A stretch of DNA of 64,000 bases from Mixophyes australis (lineage: Eukaryota > Chordata > Amphibia > Anura > Limnodynastidae). The stretch is from contig JAVHZZ010000010.1 of assembly GCA_036250195.1 (NCBI GenBank), forward strand, positions 78,909,257 to 78,973,256, in the 5' to 3' direction. Positions 57,001 through 58,451 of this stretch are shown here, piece after piece (position 1 is the stretch's first letter; the number at the start of each line of letters is the position of its first letter). The position numbers and the translations under genes are program-made. The notes beneath the pieces were generated by a model. It had not been told where the DNA came from. It worked only from the letters and a program-made list of their open reading frames with translations, and ran no database searches.

Positions 57001-57047
57001 TAGAAGTCGAAATGTGTTGTTGGGAAATTGGAGAGAAAATATTTGTG
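4256..57047 (+). CDS. Gel-forming mucin / VWF-D-domain glycoprotein, 13 internal exons (partial gene)
   Basis: Thirteen exons on the + strand (listed separately) splice into 542 codons with no stop and matching phases at all twelve junctions. Domain order is end of VWD1 (TCGLCGDY motif), C8-1, TIL-1 (cysteine-rich, ending CSCPPG), a VWC-like segment ([14 protein letters not shown]), VWD2 ([17 protein letters not shown] to GLCGNFNG) and the start of C8-2. This is the N-terminal D1-D2 assembly of secreted mucins and VWF, which acts in the secretory pathway in disulfide-linked multimerisation. Wording of VWD2 and C8-2 ([22 protein letters not shown]) is closest, from memory, to MUC5AC/MUC5B/MUC2. 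The signal peptide, start of VWD1, D3, PTS repeats and C-terminus lie outside the window. Introns run from about 0.9 to 13.4 kb and carry most of the repeats. MUC19 or an amphibian-specific paralogue remains possible. Confidence 0.88.
5060..5650. repeat. Degenerate reiterations of AATGTCGACATT-like unit with GCGCATGCGC palindromes
   Basis: 5060-5275 and 5610-5640 contain many copies of a short palindromic word (ATGTCGACA, decaying to ATGTCTACA and ATGTCAACA) spaced about 20 bp apart. Between them are two GCGCATGCGC-type palindromes at 5502-5513 and 5538-5549. A similar GTCGACA cluster recurs at 57295-57365. It looks like a short nonautonomous repeat; no terminal repeats or target duplication were delimited. 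Confidence 0.5.
5651..6804. other. Intron with unclassified inverted-repeat-like segment
   Basis: 6075-6230 has several GGCATGC words in both orientations and a repeat-like AACTACAAGTGCCATCATGC stretch that resembles dispersed amphibian MITE sequence. No boundaries could be fixed. Nothing coding recognised. Confidence 0.35.
6805..6892 (+). CDS. Mucin exon 2: VWD1 CGLCG motif
   Basis: The acceptor is TCTGTTTAG and the donor G|GTTAGT. It begins in phase 0 and ends in phase 1. The translation starts [18 protein letters not shown], the hallmark end of a VWD domain. The CGLC motif is intact here, in contrast to the second VWD domain encoded by exons 10 and 11. CXXC motifs of this kind are implicated in disulfide-linked assembly of VWF and mucins. 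Confidence 0.9.
6893..8534. other. Mucin intron, nothing recognised
   Basis: AT-rich sequence between exon 2 and hAT-1 with no coding or repeat feature that I could identify. Confidence 0.5.
8543..10591 (+). mobile_element. hAT-1: nonautonomous hAT element with 8-bp TSD
   Basis: Starts TAGAGATGGGC and ends GACCATCTCTA, short hAT-style inverted ends, flanked by exact 8-bp duplications CTTAGAAG (8535-8542 and 10592-10599). Inside are a tandem duplication of about 105 bp (8848-9058), two short ORFs near the 5' side, three tandem units of about 118 bp with G-runs (9850-10200), and a run of CCAAAAC-type repeats near the 3' end (10455-10570). No transposase catalytic or dimerisation sequence remains. 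It is related to hAT-2 through the ORFs, the GCACAGACTGTGG-type units and the ends. Confidence 0.88.
9060..9731 (+). pseudogene. hAT-1 N-terminal ORF remnant
   Basis: Two adjacent open segments. The first, from ATG near 9081, is [15 protein letters not shown] with a serine-rich VPSTSSGQ part and a lysine-rich end. The second (9297-9731) has [14 protein letters not shown] at its start and [18 protein letters not shown] near its stop. Both motifs recur in hAT-2 on the other strand, so this is family coding sequence. No BED-zinc-finger or RNase-H catalytic motif is visible. Role unknown; probably the N-terminal portion of the ancestral transposase or an accessory protein. Confidence 0.6.
11275..11405 (+). 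CDS. Mucin exon 3: VWD1 to C8-1 linker
   Basis: The acceptor is TTCTGCTATAG and the donor CACAG|GTATGC. Joined to exon 2 it reads [20 protein letters not shown], then an acidic Q/E/D-rich stretch and KCETQ, in phase 0. FGNLHKL..PTE.C is the typical mucin sequence just after VWD1 (FGN-QKL-PTE-C in relatives). Confidence 0.88.
11440..11780. repeat. Possible MITE with perfect internal hairpin
   Basis: A GC-richer segment just after exon 3 contains a perfect 13-bp stem (CAGTGAAGCCTCA with its complement) and a 2-base loop at 11563-11590, and the inverted words TTCTAAGCA and TGCTTAGAA further out. Ends and target duplication not defined. Confidence 0.4.
12030..12081. repeat. (TA)n microsatellite
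   Basis: Uninterrupted alternating AT for about 50 bp. Confidence 0.97.
12336..12549 (+). CDS. Mucin exon 4: C8-1 domain
   Basis: The acceptor is CGTTCTGTAG and the donor T|GTAAGT. It encodes 71 codons plus one base, rich in cysteine, with features of a C8 domain ([51 protein letters not shown]). The cysteine pairs CMC and CLC are present here, unlike the second C8 (exon 13). Confidence 0.9.
12822..13049 (-). other. Unidentified 75-codon ORF, minus strand
   Basis: Reads [20 protein letters not shown] and onward with balanced amino-acid composition and several cysteines. It lies between exon 4 and hAT-2, antisense to the mucin. I recognise no family. On its own strand the frame ends next to a GTAAATA that could act as a donor. 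It could be an exon of another gene, a retrocopy fragment or chance. Confidence 0.25.
13432..14300. repeat. Minisatellite in hAT-2, 78-83-bp unit, about 11 copies
   Basis: The word CTGGACTGCGTAG (or CTTGACTGCGTAG) recurs near 13461, 13539, 13617, 13699, 13781, 13864, 13942, 14025, 14103, 14181 and 14270. Units alternate between 78 and 82-83 bp, differing by a TATATAATAAG insertion, which gives a partial higher-order pattern. Confidence 0.92.
14287..14320. repeat. Perfect 14-bp-stem hairpin
   Basis: GTGGCCCCGGTACC, loop CAATTT, then the exact reverse complement. Variants with a 10-bp stem recur in each unit of the adjacent 14640-14960 array. Confidence 0.9.
14640..14960. repeat. Minisatellite in hAT-2, about 99-bp unit, three copies with hairpins
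   Basis: Units start at TCTGGACTG near 14697, 14797 and 14896. Each contains GGCCCCGGTA...TACCGGGGCC (first copy slightly decayed). The unit shares the CTGGACTGCGTAG core with the neighbouring 78-83-bp array, so the two arrays have a common origin. Confidence 0.9.
15333..15605 (-). pseudogene. hAT transposase C-terminal dimerisation domain fragment (hAT-2)
   Basis: Reads [20 protein letters not shown] and then [13 protein letters not shown]. The SER-FSAAG-..-R.RL.P.NVE...F pattern is diagnostic of the hAT C-terminal dimerisation region (hATC). It is followed by an acidic tail. The catalytic portion upstream is missing, so the protein is not functional. Confidence 0.88.
15981..16597 (-). pseudogene. 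hAT-2 N-terminal ORF remnants
   Basis: Two minus-strand frames: 16597-16277 (VPSTSSG-like start, lysine-rich stretch, then [14 protein letters not shown]) and 16247-15981 (ending [20 protein letters not shown]). Both match the + strand ORFs in hAT-1, with frame breaks between them. Confidence 0.6.
16781..17030. repeat. Tandem array in hAT-2, 46-48-bp unit, five copies
   Basis: Units begin with ACTGGACTTA-like sequence near 16781, 16827, 16873, 16921 and 16969 and contain CTGCTGAATCAGTGAACTTTG and AATAGCAGTACC. Confidence 0.92.
17113..17680. repeat. About 330-bp direct duplication with CAGCA-rich low-complexity core
   Basis: The block starting GGGGAAATAACTATGCCC near 17120 recurs near 17453, followed in both by GAAGCACAGAGCACAGGACA and a long CAC/CAG-rich stretch. 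The first copy also carries a unit of the 46-48-bp array. Confidence 0.85.
18252..19426 (-). mobile_element. Tc1/mariner element, copy 1
   Basis: Inverted ends ATATGGACAAAAGTATT (left) and AATACTTTTGTCCATAT (right), bounded by TA. The minus strand carries decayed Tc1 transposase. Relative to copy 2 (58444-60024) about 65 bp is missing just upstream of the conserved [14 protein letters not shown] block (near 18583). Confidence 0.85.
18359..18775 (-). pseudogene. Tc1 transposase C-terminal fragment
   Basis: Reads [20 protein letters not shown], later [20 protein letters not shown], the second catalytic D and E block of Tc1-type DDE transposases (spliced across the internal deletion). The helix-turn-helix N-terminus is only recognisable as broken frames at 18860-19260. 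Confidence 0.85.
19747..19872 (+). CDS. Mucin exon 5: TIL-1 domain
   Basis: The acceptor is TTTTTCTAG and the donor CCAG|GTAATA. It encodes a trypsin-inhibitor-like cysteine-rich module ([20 protein letters not shown], then [19 protein letters not shown] and PPG), the usual TIL that follows C8-1 in mucins. It enters in phase 1 and leaves in phase 1. The preceding 7.2-kb intron contains hAT-2 and Tc1 copy 1. Confidence 0.92.
20095..21160 (+). mobile_element. L1-like LINE 3' fragment
   Basis: Near 20590-20825 a frame reads [19 protein letters not shown] and then a hydrophobic leucine-rich stretch, which resembles the C-terminal tail of L1 ORF2 (H-x-x-W-C-x-x-x-FW). The segment ends at an A/T-rich AATAAACAGAATTT tail. 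The 5' boundary is approximate. Confidence 0.5.
21826..22035 (+). repeat. tRNA-derived SINE, copy 1 (decayed)
   Basis: Head GGTGGCACAGAGGTTAGCA...GCCTCACAG...GGGTTCAATTC resembles Pol III A and B boxes. The body then has GGAGTTTGTATGTTCTC and CCCACAGTCCAAAAACATAT. Same family as 31593-31900, 33331-33652 (split by the provirus) and 59515-59905. The family resembles the fish DANA/V-SINE type. Confidence 0.75.
22036..23764. other. Unassigned, possibly a diverged repeat at 22420-23320
   Basis: CCTATAAAAAGAG at 22433 looks like a TATA box, and the segment ends with GCTGGGAGATGTAGTATTTC, a phrase of dispersed-repeat type. No open reading frame or terminal repeat could be assigned. It might be an old LTR. 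Confidence 0.3.
23773..24123. mobile_element. hAT-type MITE with strong internal stem-loops
   Basis: Inverted ends CAGGGCCAGATTAA and TTAATCCGGCCCTG, with near-identical 8-bp flanks ACCGAGTC and ACCAAGTC. It contains two long hairpins: one around 23845-23913 (GTGCTCAGCAGCA arms) and one around 23942-23992 with perfect 21-bp arms (TTACTGAGGAGATCTCGTGAG). No coding sequence. Confidence 0.85.
24627..24747 (+). CDS. Mucin exon 6: end of TIL-1 and start of VWC-like module
   Basis: The acceptor is CTATATTGCAG and the donor ATG|GTATTG. Joined to exon 5 it reads [20 protein letters not shown], then [20 protein letters not shown]. The G-x-VLDD...C...CPCVHN..-PGESY pattern is diagnostic of secreted mucins. 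It ends in phase 2; the first base of exon 7 completes a cysteine codon. Confidence 0.93.
24748..25908. other. AT-rich intron, nothing recognised
   Basis: Between exons 6 and 7. 24960-25560 has some LINE-like base composition but no recognisable protein. Confidence 0.4.
25909..26047 (+). CDS. Mucin exon 7: VWC-like end and VWD2 start
   Basis: The acceptor is TTTCTTGCAG and the donor AAG|GTATGA. It reads [19 protein letters not shown], then [20 protein letters not shown] and NCQYVMSK. The [20 protein letters not shown] stretch is the canonical first strand of a VWD domain (H-x-TFD-G/E-x-Y-x-F-x-G-x-C). It ends in phase 0. Confidence 0.93.
26518..26613. repeat. Direct tandem duplication, 53-bp period
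   Basis: CAATGGCACTTTATGTGCTT and the next ~23 bases are repeated exactly, starting at 26518 and 26571. Confidence 0.95.
27106..27430. mobile_element. Foldback (long inverted repeat) element, about 325 bp
   Basis: Left arm begins TGGGGAGTGGAGACAAGATT and runs about 150 bp. The right arm is its imperfect reverse complement (ending AACCTTGACACCACTCCCC). Shared interior words include GTGACATATAGAGTAATCAC against its right-arm counterpart. No coding potential. Confidence 0.7.
28432..28533 (+). CDS. Mucin exon 8: VWD2
   Basis: The acceptor is TTCTTATTTAG and the donor ACG|GTAAGT. It gives 34 codons in phase 0 ([20 protein letters not shown], then [14 protein letters not shown]), matching the F-V-I-x-x-L-x-x-CG-TETETCL segment of mucin VWD2. 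The frame stays open past the donor, but the sequence there no longer resembles VWD. Confidence 0.9.
29000..30713 (+). mobile_element. L1-like LINE, 5'-truncated ORF2 relic
   Basis: Broken + frames show the L1 ORF2 tail: [20 protein letters not shown] and [11 protein letters not shown] near 29075-29180, then a region with [19 protein letters not shown] (29970-30030), the cysteine-rich end of L1-type ORF2. It ends with an AATAAAAATG...A-rich tail at about 30680-30713. Several frameshifts and stops. Confidence 0.72.
31593..31900 (+). repeat. tRNA-derived SINE, copy 2
   Basis: Includes a decayed B box (GGATTCGATTCC), CCTTATCTGTGTCGAGTTTG, CCTCCCACAGTTCAAAAAC, TAGGGAATTTAGACTGTAAG and an AAATAAATA tail. 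The A-box end is weak. Confidence 0.8.
32938..33007 (+). CDS. Mucin exon 9: VWD2, short exon
   Basis: The acceptor is TTTATTCACAG and the donor G|GTTAGT. It gives 23 codons plus one base: [20 protein letters not shown] and KIH. The VYIN.F...MP pattern matches the G-x-V-x-V/I-N....LP segment of VWD2. The two close cysteines (CYC) are not usual at this place. The next intron (13.4 kb) holds the provirus. Confidence 0.78.
33331..33652 (-). repeat. tRNA-derived SINE, copy 3, part 1 (interrupted by the provirus)
   Basis: On the minus strand it reads head to tail: GTCATGAGTTCAATCCCCG (B box), TGTGTGGAGTTTGTATGTTC, TCCGGTTTCCTCCCACACTC, then GCGCTATATAAATAAATGG and a TGATG repeat tail at 33331-33352. 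The head is cut at 33652 by the 5' LTR and resumes at 43497. Confidence 0.9.
33653..34491 (+). repeat. ERV 5' LTR
   Basis: Starts TGTCGAAGTCAG and ends ACGCACATAACA. TATATAAG at 34267-34274 is the likely TATA box and AATAAA at 34416-34421 the polyadenylation signal. U3 would be about 33653-34295, R to about 34440 and U5 the rest. The short ORFs in it recur exactly in the 3' LTR. Confidence 0.95.
34494..34511 (+). promoter_or_regulatory. ERV primer-binding site, tRNA-Pro-like
   Basis: TGGGGGCTCGT starts two bases after the LTR end and matches the first 11 bases of the tRNA-Pro-type site used by many gammaretroviruses. The next seven bases do not match that site, so the tRNA assignment is tentative. 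Confidence 0.6.
34512..35485 (+). other. ERV leader with candidate splice donor and small duplication
   Basis: About 970 bp of untranslated leader. ACGG|GTAAGA at 34590 is a good candidate donor for the spliced env mRNA. Near the end, a 28-base motif containing GAACAGAGCATTGCGGTGTG occurs twice (from about 35384 and 35430). Packaging signals are expected here but cannot be read by eye. Confidence 0.5.
35486..37105 (+). CDS. gag: ERV Gag polyprotein, 539 aa
   Basis: Structural polyprotein that builds the virion core. The start at 35486 is chosen because it begins MGAKHT, a myristoylation-type N-terminus expected for matrix; an upstream GTG in the same frame would add 35 residues but is not needed. 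A PPPY late-domain motif lies at residues about 129-133 between matrix and capsid. The capsid begins around [17 protein letters not shown]. Nucleocapsid has one CCHC knuckle ([14 protein letters not shown], residues 480-493) in a basic context. It ends at UAG, with pol continuing in the same frame. No internal break is seen. Confidence 0.93.
   Translation: MGAKHTLEMVSVLPKEGPIGSARFLMCKKYGAYATVYCDTWVRMTKACDRPFPTIGSFNAEVLNTVKDKIWLIKSTKKRNRHNDCLKLWQMEGNTWQSSECKPEIGVAKSARKADVTIEKRGELSTSAPPPPYVAGGVSTAVVKTENRKITKLYPVLNQFQSSVSENEDEPTVISAIAHAVNVLEAQRKYEKMAEIGESSVITRSESVLNLGPVNPVASPEVSVPEGVFPVRTISVPNGKPDKDGVVPLRNVTMHCPWTRSELRSIMTEFPDPRKELAKCQKFVKDLGNAHEPTSKDWRVVLRACLPPNTNIQKFIGDCLLEEDDTLTDEINQRNIEQIVKHLAICFPVVVNWSKIFTIKQKDSETASDYFARAITAIARFTGISNISEDPHHREVAVGVLMDGLRENLKTRVQTTLPNWRGVTVDFLRESAVEHDKNLFRKREEKSDRLMTVSIQALEGVHTRPPAYNPYNRKPKVIRCFNCNEEGHYRRDCNKERLNTHRGGSHRYPPRKDSHRLEDSHLPAHITAANAAREINSQR
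37103..37135 (+). promoter_or_regulatory. gag-pol in-frame UAG readthrough site
   Basis: The gag stop is UAG followed by GGGTCAGGTCATACC; the same frame then runs open into protease with no frameshift. This is the murine-leukaemia-virus style of pol expression by stop-codon suppression, also seen in epsilonretroviruses. A downstream pseudoknot is expected but was not modelled. Confidence 0.85.
37136..40780 (+). CDS. pol: ERV Pol: protease, reverse transcriptase, RNase H, integrase
   Basis: Coordinates begin at a GTG in the frame shared with gag; real synthesis is probably as Gag-Pol through the UAG, so the first pol codon is 37106. Residue numbers count from 37136. Protease: DTG at 27-29. 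Reverse transcriptase: [10 protein letters not shown] and YVDD at 340-343. RNase H: TDGS (D663) and TDSRYAF (D724). Integrase: HHCC zinc site (H873, C907, C910), D939, D997, E1033 with 35 residues between the last two, and a WEGPYQVLL segment of GPY/F type at the end. 1214 codons without a stop. The order and same-frame join with gag fit class I (gamma/epsilon) retroviruses. It ends 57 bases before the env ATG. Confidence 0.96.
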   Translation: MRLTESQSEEPTMIVDIAGRKQTFLVDTGAARSVITSPFNLQVTSKTIPAMGVTGKVLHYPLTKPAEVTIGPLHTKHSFLLAAAAPTNLLWRDLLCKMGCVIYCTSDGVFLDIPEKVAHEVQDILDTPPRLMLHSPVIEQSPSQVKGMLLEIPGSLWTRDGQDTGLMANVAPVMVNLKSGRIAPKIPQYPLKPEVELGVYPVIERLLQQGILIRTASTANSPIFPVKKSGGRGYRLVQDLRGINKVVESQFPVVPNPAVILMQIPPSASHFTVIDLCSAFFSVPPHPDCQYLFAFSYRGVQYTWTRLPQGFIDSPSIFSQALHDCLQSFQPHNGSVLIQYVDDLLLCSDSFMSCLHDTKLLLLHLSQTGHKVAKDKLQPCQTKVKYLGHCLTKGLRHLTTDRIEAIQHMTLPQSQKQIRTFLGMCGYCRSWIPGFSILALPLQELVSSSKPERVVHTEESEQAFFNLKDSLTRAPALGIPDYEKPFELFCTEADGCAAGVLTQKHGDASRPVAYYSAQLDNVARSLPTCLRSVAATALLVSKSEDVVLGHNSTIYTPHAVSALLNSAQTRHVSSARFTKWEQALMAPSNITIKRCSTLNPATYLPYVSQETQRVGGEETLVDDELGKNTDTHDCMEHLNQTFTARPDIRDTPLENVDFTFYTDGSCHRQTETGELCTGYAVVDDQDVVEAEPLGPPHSAQVAELVALRRACELAEGKSANIYTDSRYAFGVVHDFGALWRLRNFTTAAGTPVAHSQHIKGLLTAIQLPRTVAVIKCKAHTFEEDPVSLGNNRADEAAKWAAGQPMTVSTETMMVFQTLDTQKLIEMQDLCSLQEKAVWKAKGCGQESSGLWRDGQGKPVAPRTYYPSLAEAAHGLTHLGKEGMCKLVRAYWCAPGFSSQAGKKAMSCLTCLRKNVGKTIPTEPSHIPPTDGPFQVIQIDYIQLPPCRNLKYVLVCIDVFSGWVEAYPAATNTAVFTAKKIVQDFVCRFGIPRIIESDRGTNFTGDVFQNMCKLMGISSRLHTPYRPQASGKVERVNGTIKNKLGKIMAETGLAWPEALPLVLHSIRTTPRPPLNLSPFEILFGRQPHLIVSPQDDLKCNNEVTVQYLIRMSRQLKQQQQKLKMLSPGMPETNCHDVEPGDYVMIRNFLRSGCLTDRWEGPYQVLLTSTTSLKVAERDTWVHSTHCRRVHNPEKVQDKTQTDDIELSLVSLFRET
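40838..42628 (+). CDS. env: ERV Env glycoprotein, 596 aa
   Basis: Surface and transmembrane glycoprotein for receptor binding and membrane fusion. The start at ATG 40838 is three bases after a good splice acceptor (CTATCTTTCCAG, ending 40835); the frame is open upstream without another ATG. A hydrophobic signal peptide ([19 protein letters not shown]) opens it. SU has CWVC at 132-135 and several N-glycosylation sites (NQT, NIS, NNT). A furin-type RCKR lies at 354-357. TM has a cysteine cluster C448...C459-C460, a hydrophobic span at about 531-553 and a cytoplasmic tail of about 40 residues. A classic hydrophobic fusion peptide right after RCKR is not evident. No break is seen. Confidence 0.92.
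   Translation: MEWRFLFFFCSRIFLVFTFSRTFYFCEGGWRTEESSGSDTDEIEAEEKLIGYPEQPIIKLGPGVMKRSASSGTRRQCEGLLSDEYCICKFCNSLVDERCIQRCQSPSTLNIGGHPLEDYHSLVGKVLNQTECWVCSHVPQGQHNIGLVPFPLNISEVLKLRGGRPIEGRYNNTRSPSLTLRQYSIGRSLLCLNISHAKRLENWEADLSDQTMAHHTHFRERLTRSLLGRNADGSHKLGRITKHKKVSIGKVSTDKCENIINADTCLEQMETLGMGSFIKTLCDIIHGHTVPYVLPDDVYFVCGRKAYSWVTPSSKGLCFLAKLVPEIMTITHEEMVDIHKTTSPPYIHTQYEHRCKRNMIPGEEPIATKLISETAGFQVMVALDLTRTARGTLNFKYIQDLAKLIDNITEMYDDTFRYTGRELQAYKKELVQHRLVLNYLTSITGGYCVTLATQFGVKCCTYITNNTEDPKEVIDRKMDEILQLKWEFRKSHNSSLYEVGEKVAGWFSWLNPAKWFSGLGEWVQEMVASVGKLLLLILGVILAIGLVVKCVPTVLKCGKRSHGSNTEKETERVVPDTEIMVCEEVLYNPELETVIG
42640..42657 (+). promoter_or_regulatory. ERV polypurine-tract region
   Basis: ATCAAAGGGTGGAAC lies directly before the 3' LTR; AAAGGGTGGAA is purine-rich with one T. 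A short, imperfect tract, but in the required position for plus-strand priming. Confidence 0.55.
42658..43496 (+). repeat. ERV 3' LTR
   Basis: 839 bp at an offset of 9005 from the 5' LTR; no difference seen by eye. TATATAAG at 43272-43279 and AATAAA at 43421-43426. It could end viral transcripts and, being in sense, also mucin pre-mRNA. Confidence 0.95.
43497..43530 (-). repeat. tRNA-derived SINE, copy 3, part 2 (A-box end)
   Basis: The 34 bases after the 3' LTR read, on the minus strand, as GGGCAGCACGGTTGGCTTAG, then TGGTTAGCACT, the missing A-box end of the SINE. AGTG is present on both sides of the provirus, the target-site duplication. Confidence 0.9.
43531..46375. other. Intron between provirus and exon 10, nothing recognised
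   Basis: AT-rich, no transposase or terminal repeat identified. The ORFs here are short and without recognisable motifs. Confidence 0.5.
46376..46513 (+). CDS. Mucin exon 10: VWD2, before the GLCG motif
   Basis: The acceptor is GTCTTTACAG and the donor CACAG|GTAACA. It enters phase 1 and leaves phase 1. It reads [46 protein letters not shown]. This matches the FGL-L-VQL-P-F-V-V segment of mucin VWD2. The residue just before GLCG is threonine, where most mucins have the first cysteine of CGLC. Confidence 0.9.
46514..48072. other. Intron between exons 10 and 11, nothing recognised
   Basis: No exon or repeat identified apart from a short GTAGGCTATCTATCTACCTAT-type run near 47650. Confidence 0.5.
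48073..48237 (+). CDS. Mucin exon 11: VWD2 end and linker
   Basis: The acceptor is TTCATTTGAAG and the donor AAAG|GTAAAG. Joined to exon 10 it starts [20 protein letters not shown], followed by [18 protein letters not shown] and an aspartate-rich DDPC segment. This is the most easily recognised mucin exon here (GLCGNFN..EADDF...SGVVE). Confidence 0.95.
49130..49760 (+). mobile_element. CR1-like LINE relic
   Basis: Around 49285-49350 a frame reads [16 protein letters not shown], the [14 protein letters not shown] block of CR1 reverse transcriptases. The rest is heavily decayed. Boundaries approximate. Confidence 0.55.
50560..51850 (+). mobile_element. L2-like LINE ORF2 relic
   Basis: Scattered + frames recall the reverse-transcriptase region of L2-type elements, notably [29 protein letters not shown] and NTSKI near 51710-51830, corresponding to the segment after the FADD catalytic motif. 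C/T-rich base composition throughout. Many frameshifts. Confidence 0.5.
52385..52479 (+). CDS. Mucin exon 12: start of C8-2
   Basis: The acceptor is ATTTTTTCAG and the donor CAAG|GTAAGA. It reads [20 protein letters not shown], then [12 protein letters not shown], matching the N/AYA-HWCS.L......F..CH....P-PF of mucin C8-2. It ends in phase 0. Confidence 0.93.
53812..55605 (-). mobile_element. CR1-like LINE, 5'-truncated
   Basis: Minus-strand reverse transcriptase in several frames: [14 protein letters not shown] and [10 protein letters not shown] (55535-55200), [17 protein letters not shown] (55190-54987), [20 protein letters not shown] then VDNTE where FADDT is expected (54971-54750), and the C-terminal block [15 protein letters not shown]...VKIWNSLPG (54419-54018). 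Stops, frameshifts and the altered catalytic motif mark it as dead. The 3' end contains the GTTGAACTTGATGGACTGGT-type terminus common in amphibian CR1. Confidence 0.88.
56308..56598 (+). pseudogene. Tc1-type transposase C-terminal fragment, right arm
   Basis: One frame reads [20 protein letters not shown], then [20 protein letters not shown] and ends at TAG 56596-56598. It is the second D and E catalytic block of a Tc1/mariner transposase, with the usual P and N of PDLNIIE changed. Confidence 0.85.
56921..57047 (+). CDS. Mucin exon 13: C8-2 core
   Basis: The acceptor is CTTTCTTCTAG and the donor TGTG|GTAAGA. It reads [20 protein letters not shown], then [20 protein letters not shown] and IC. 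The frame matches C-x(4)-C-N...SED.-C...L..Y...C.....L..WR..-C of mucin C8, but two cysteines usual in relatives (the one right after CN and the one after SED) are serines. It is the last exon visible; nothing in 57048-64000 looks like the next TIL exon. Confidence 0.9.
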
Positions 57048-57399
57048 GTAAGAAAATGCATACCTGCTTCCAGAGACACACATGTAGATTTAAACAAAAT
57101 AGACTATAATAGTTAAAGTGATCTGAGACCTTAGGCATTTTATTTTAATGTGGTGCAGGCTCACATGTGATCCTACTAGATGCAATAAATTTCATTTGTA
57201 GCAATAATAAAAATAATGAGGAATATCCCTATCCCTAACCCTAATCTTATCACTACCCACATCCCTAACCATATAAAACTGTCTACATTTGAATTGTATA
57301 ACTAATTATACTGTCGACATTGAATAGTCAATGTAATGTTGTCGACTTTCTGAATGTCGACCAAATAAATGCCTAGCTGTTGACTGCATACCTTTGGAA
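57048..57399. repeat. GTCGACA-rich repeat, second copy
   Basis: 57225-57260 has CCCTAACCCTAA-like words and 57300-57365 several GTCGACA palindromes, resembling 5060-5640. Likely the same short repeat family. Confidence 0.45.
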
Positions 57400-58340
57400 A
57401 TGTGAGGAGTAGCAATGACGGTGATTTAAACATAGAAATTCAGGATGCTACTCTGGAACTTGCAAAATGTGCAACAGAATGAAGGAGTTAAATATGGATC
57501 TGAAAATGAAAGTGTTGTACTTGAACAAAATAATGAGGAGAATTATGTATGTGTCCAAGAAAGCCAGTCACTAGCACTTTACAATTGAGAACAAACACAA
57601 TAATAAAACAATACTGGGTAATACAGACAATTGATAGGTAAAAAGGCACTGCGTGCAAGCTTACACTGTTATGATATTTGCAGCGAGTACTTTCAAGTAT
57701 TTTGTCAAAAGGTGGAAAATCATGTACTGTAACAAGCAGTCCAGCATCAGCTAGCAGCAGAATGAATAGACACCTCATGCAATCTTCACCATCCACACCT
57801 TCATCACCAACCTCCTCACTAATAGTACGTAGTCCAGCATCCAATTTTCATATGCAAGCTGACTACCCTAATGCAATCGATGATTCCCAAGAGGCAACCT
57901 TGTGCACTACAGCCACCGCTGCTGCTGGGGCTGAAAATTCTATACAGAAGGGGACTAAGAAGAGTAAGCACAGCTTCAAACAACATTGTCTGTGAAGCAA
58001 CCATTTGTAAGTATGACAGCCAACATCCTTTTGCACAGCAAATCATTAAAGCCATGACAGCTATGCTAGCATCAGATGTGCATCCAATTTCCATCATCAA
58101 TACCTCATGTGTCCACACTGCCAAATGATATCTCGGAATACTTCTCCAGAACAGCAATTCCTTAGCTGTACCGGGAGGTTAAACAAGAAGTAATTCAGTC
58201 TCTAGAAAATGCCATTGTACTGACAATCCACTTAATTATGGATATGTGGACAATAGGTACTGGTCAAACAAAAGACTACATGAAGGTGACAGCCCATGGG
58301 GTAGGTGAATCACCTACAGTGCCTGTAGCATCATCATCAG
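57400..58340 (+). pseudogene. hAT (ZBED-type) transposase fossil
   Basis: Broken + frames. A serine-rich stretch (57678-57995, SSPASASSRMNRHLM) is followed near 58110-58300 by DISEYFSRTAIP-LYREVKQE and a MDMWT-GTGQTKDYMKVTAH segment, matching the Y-x-EV...V...-TTDMWSS...YLSLT-H region of hAT/ZBED transposases, including the catalytic D context. Stops interrupt it. It may be an old relative of hAT-1 and hAT-2, but no ends were found. Confidence 0.68.
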
Positions 58341-58407
58341 ATCACCAGGTCATTCACAGCACCCTCTTTTTGTCCACTAAATAGTTCAGATTTAACTCTT
58401 GGGATTT

Positions 58408-58408
58408 T

Positions 58409-58443
<35 letters not shown>
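58408..58443. repeat. (TA)n microsatellite at Tc1 copy 2 border
   Basis: About 33 bp of TA dinucleotides immediately before the Tc1 end; Tc1 elements insert at TA. Confidence 0.95.

Positions 58444-58450
<7 letters not shown>

Positions 58451-58451
<1 letters not shown>

Noticed and set aside
4256..57047. Assignment as MUC6 specifically
   Set aside because: Loss of the D2 cysteine recalls MUC6, but the VWD2-C8-2 wording ([18 protein letters not shown]) is closer to MUC5/MUC2, so no symbol was given.
57225..57262. Interstitial telomere repeat (CCCTAA)
   Set aside because: Only one or two adjacent units, mixed with CCCTATCCCTAACC variants; part of a dispersed repeat.
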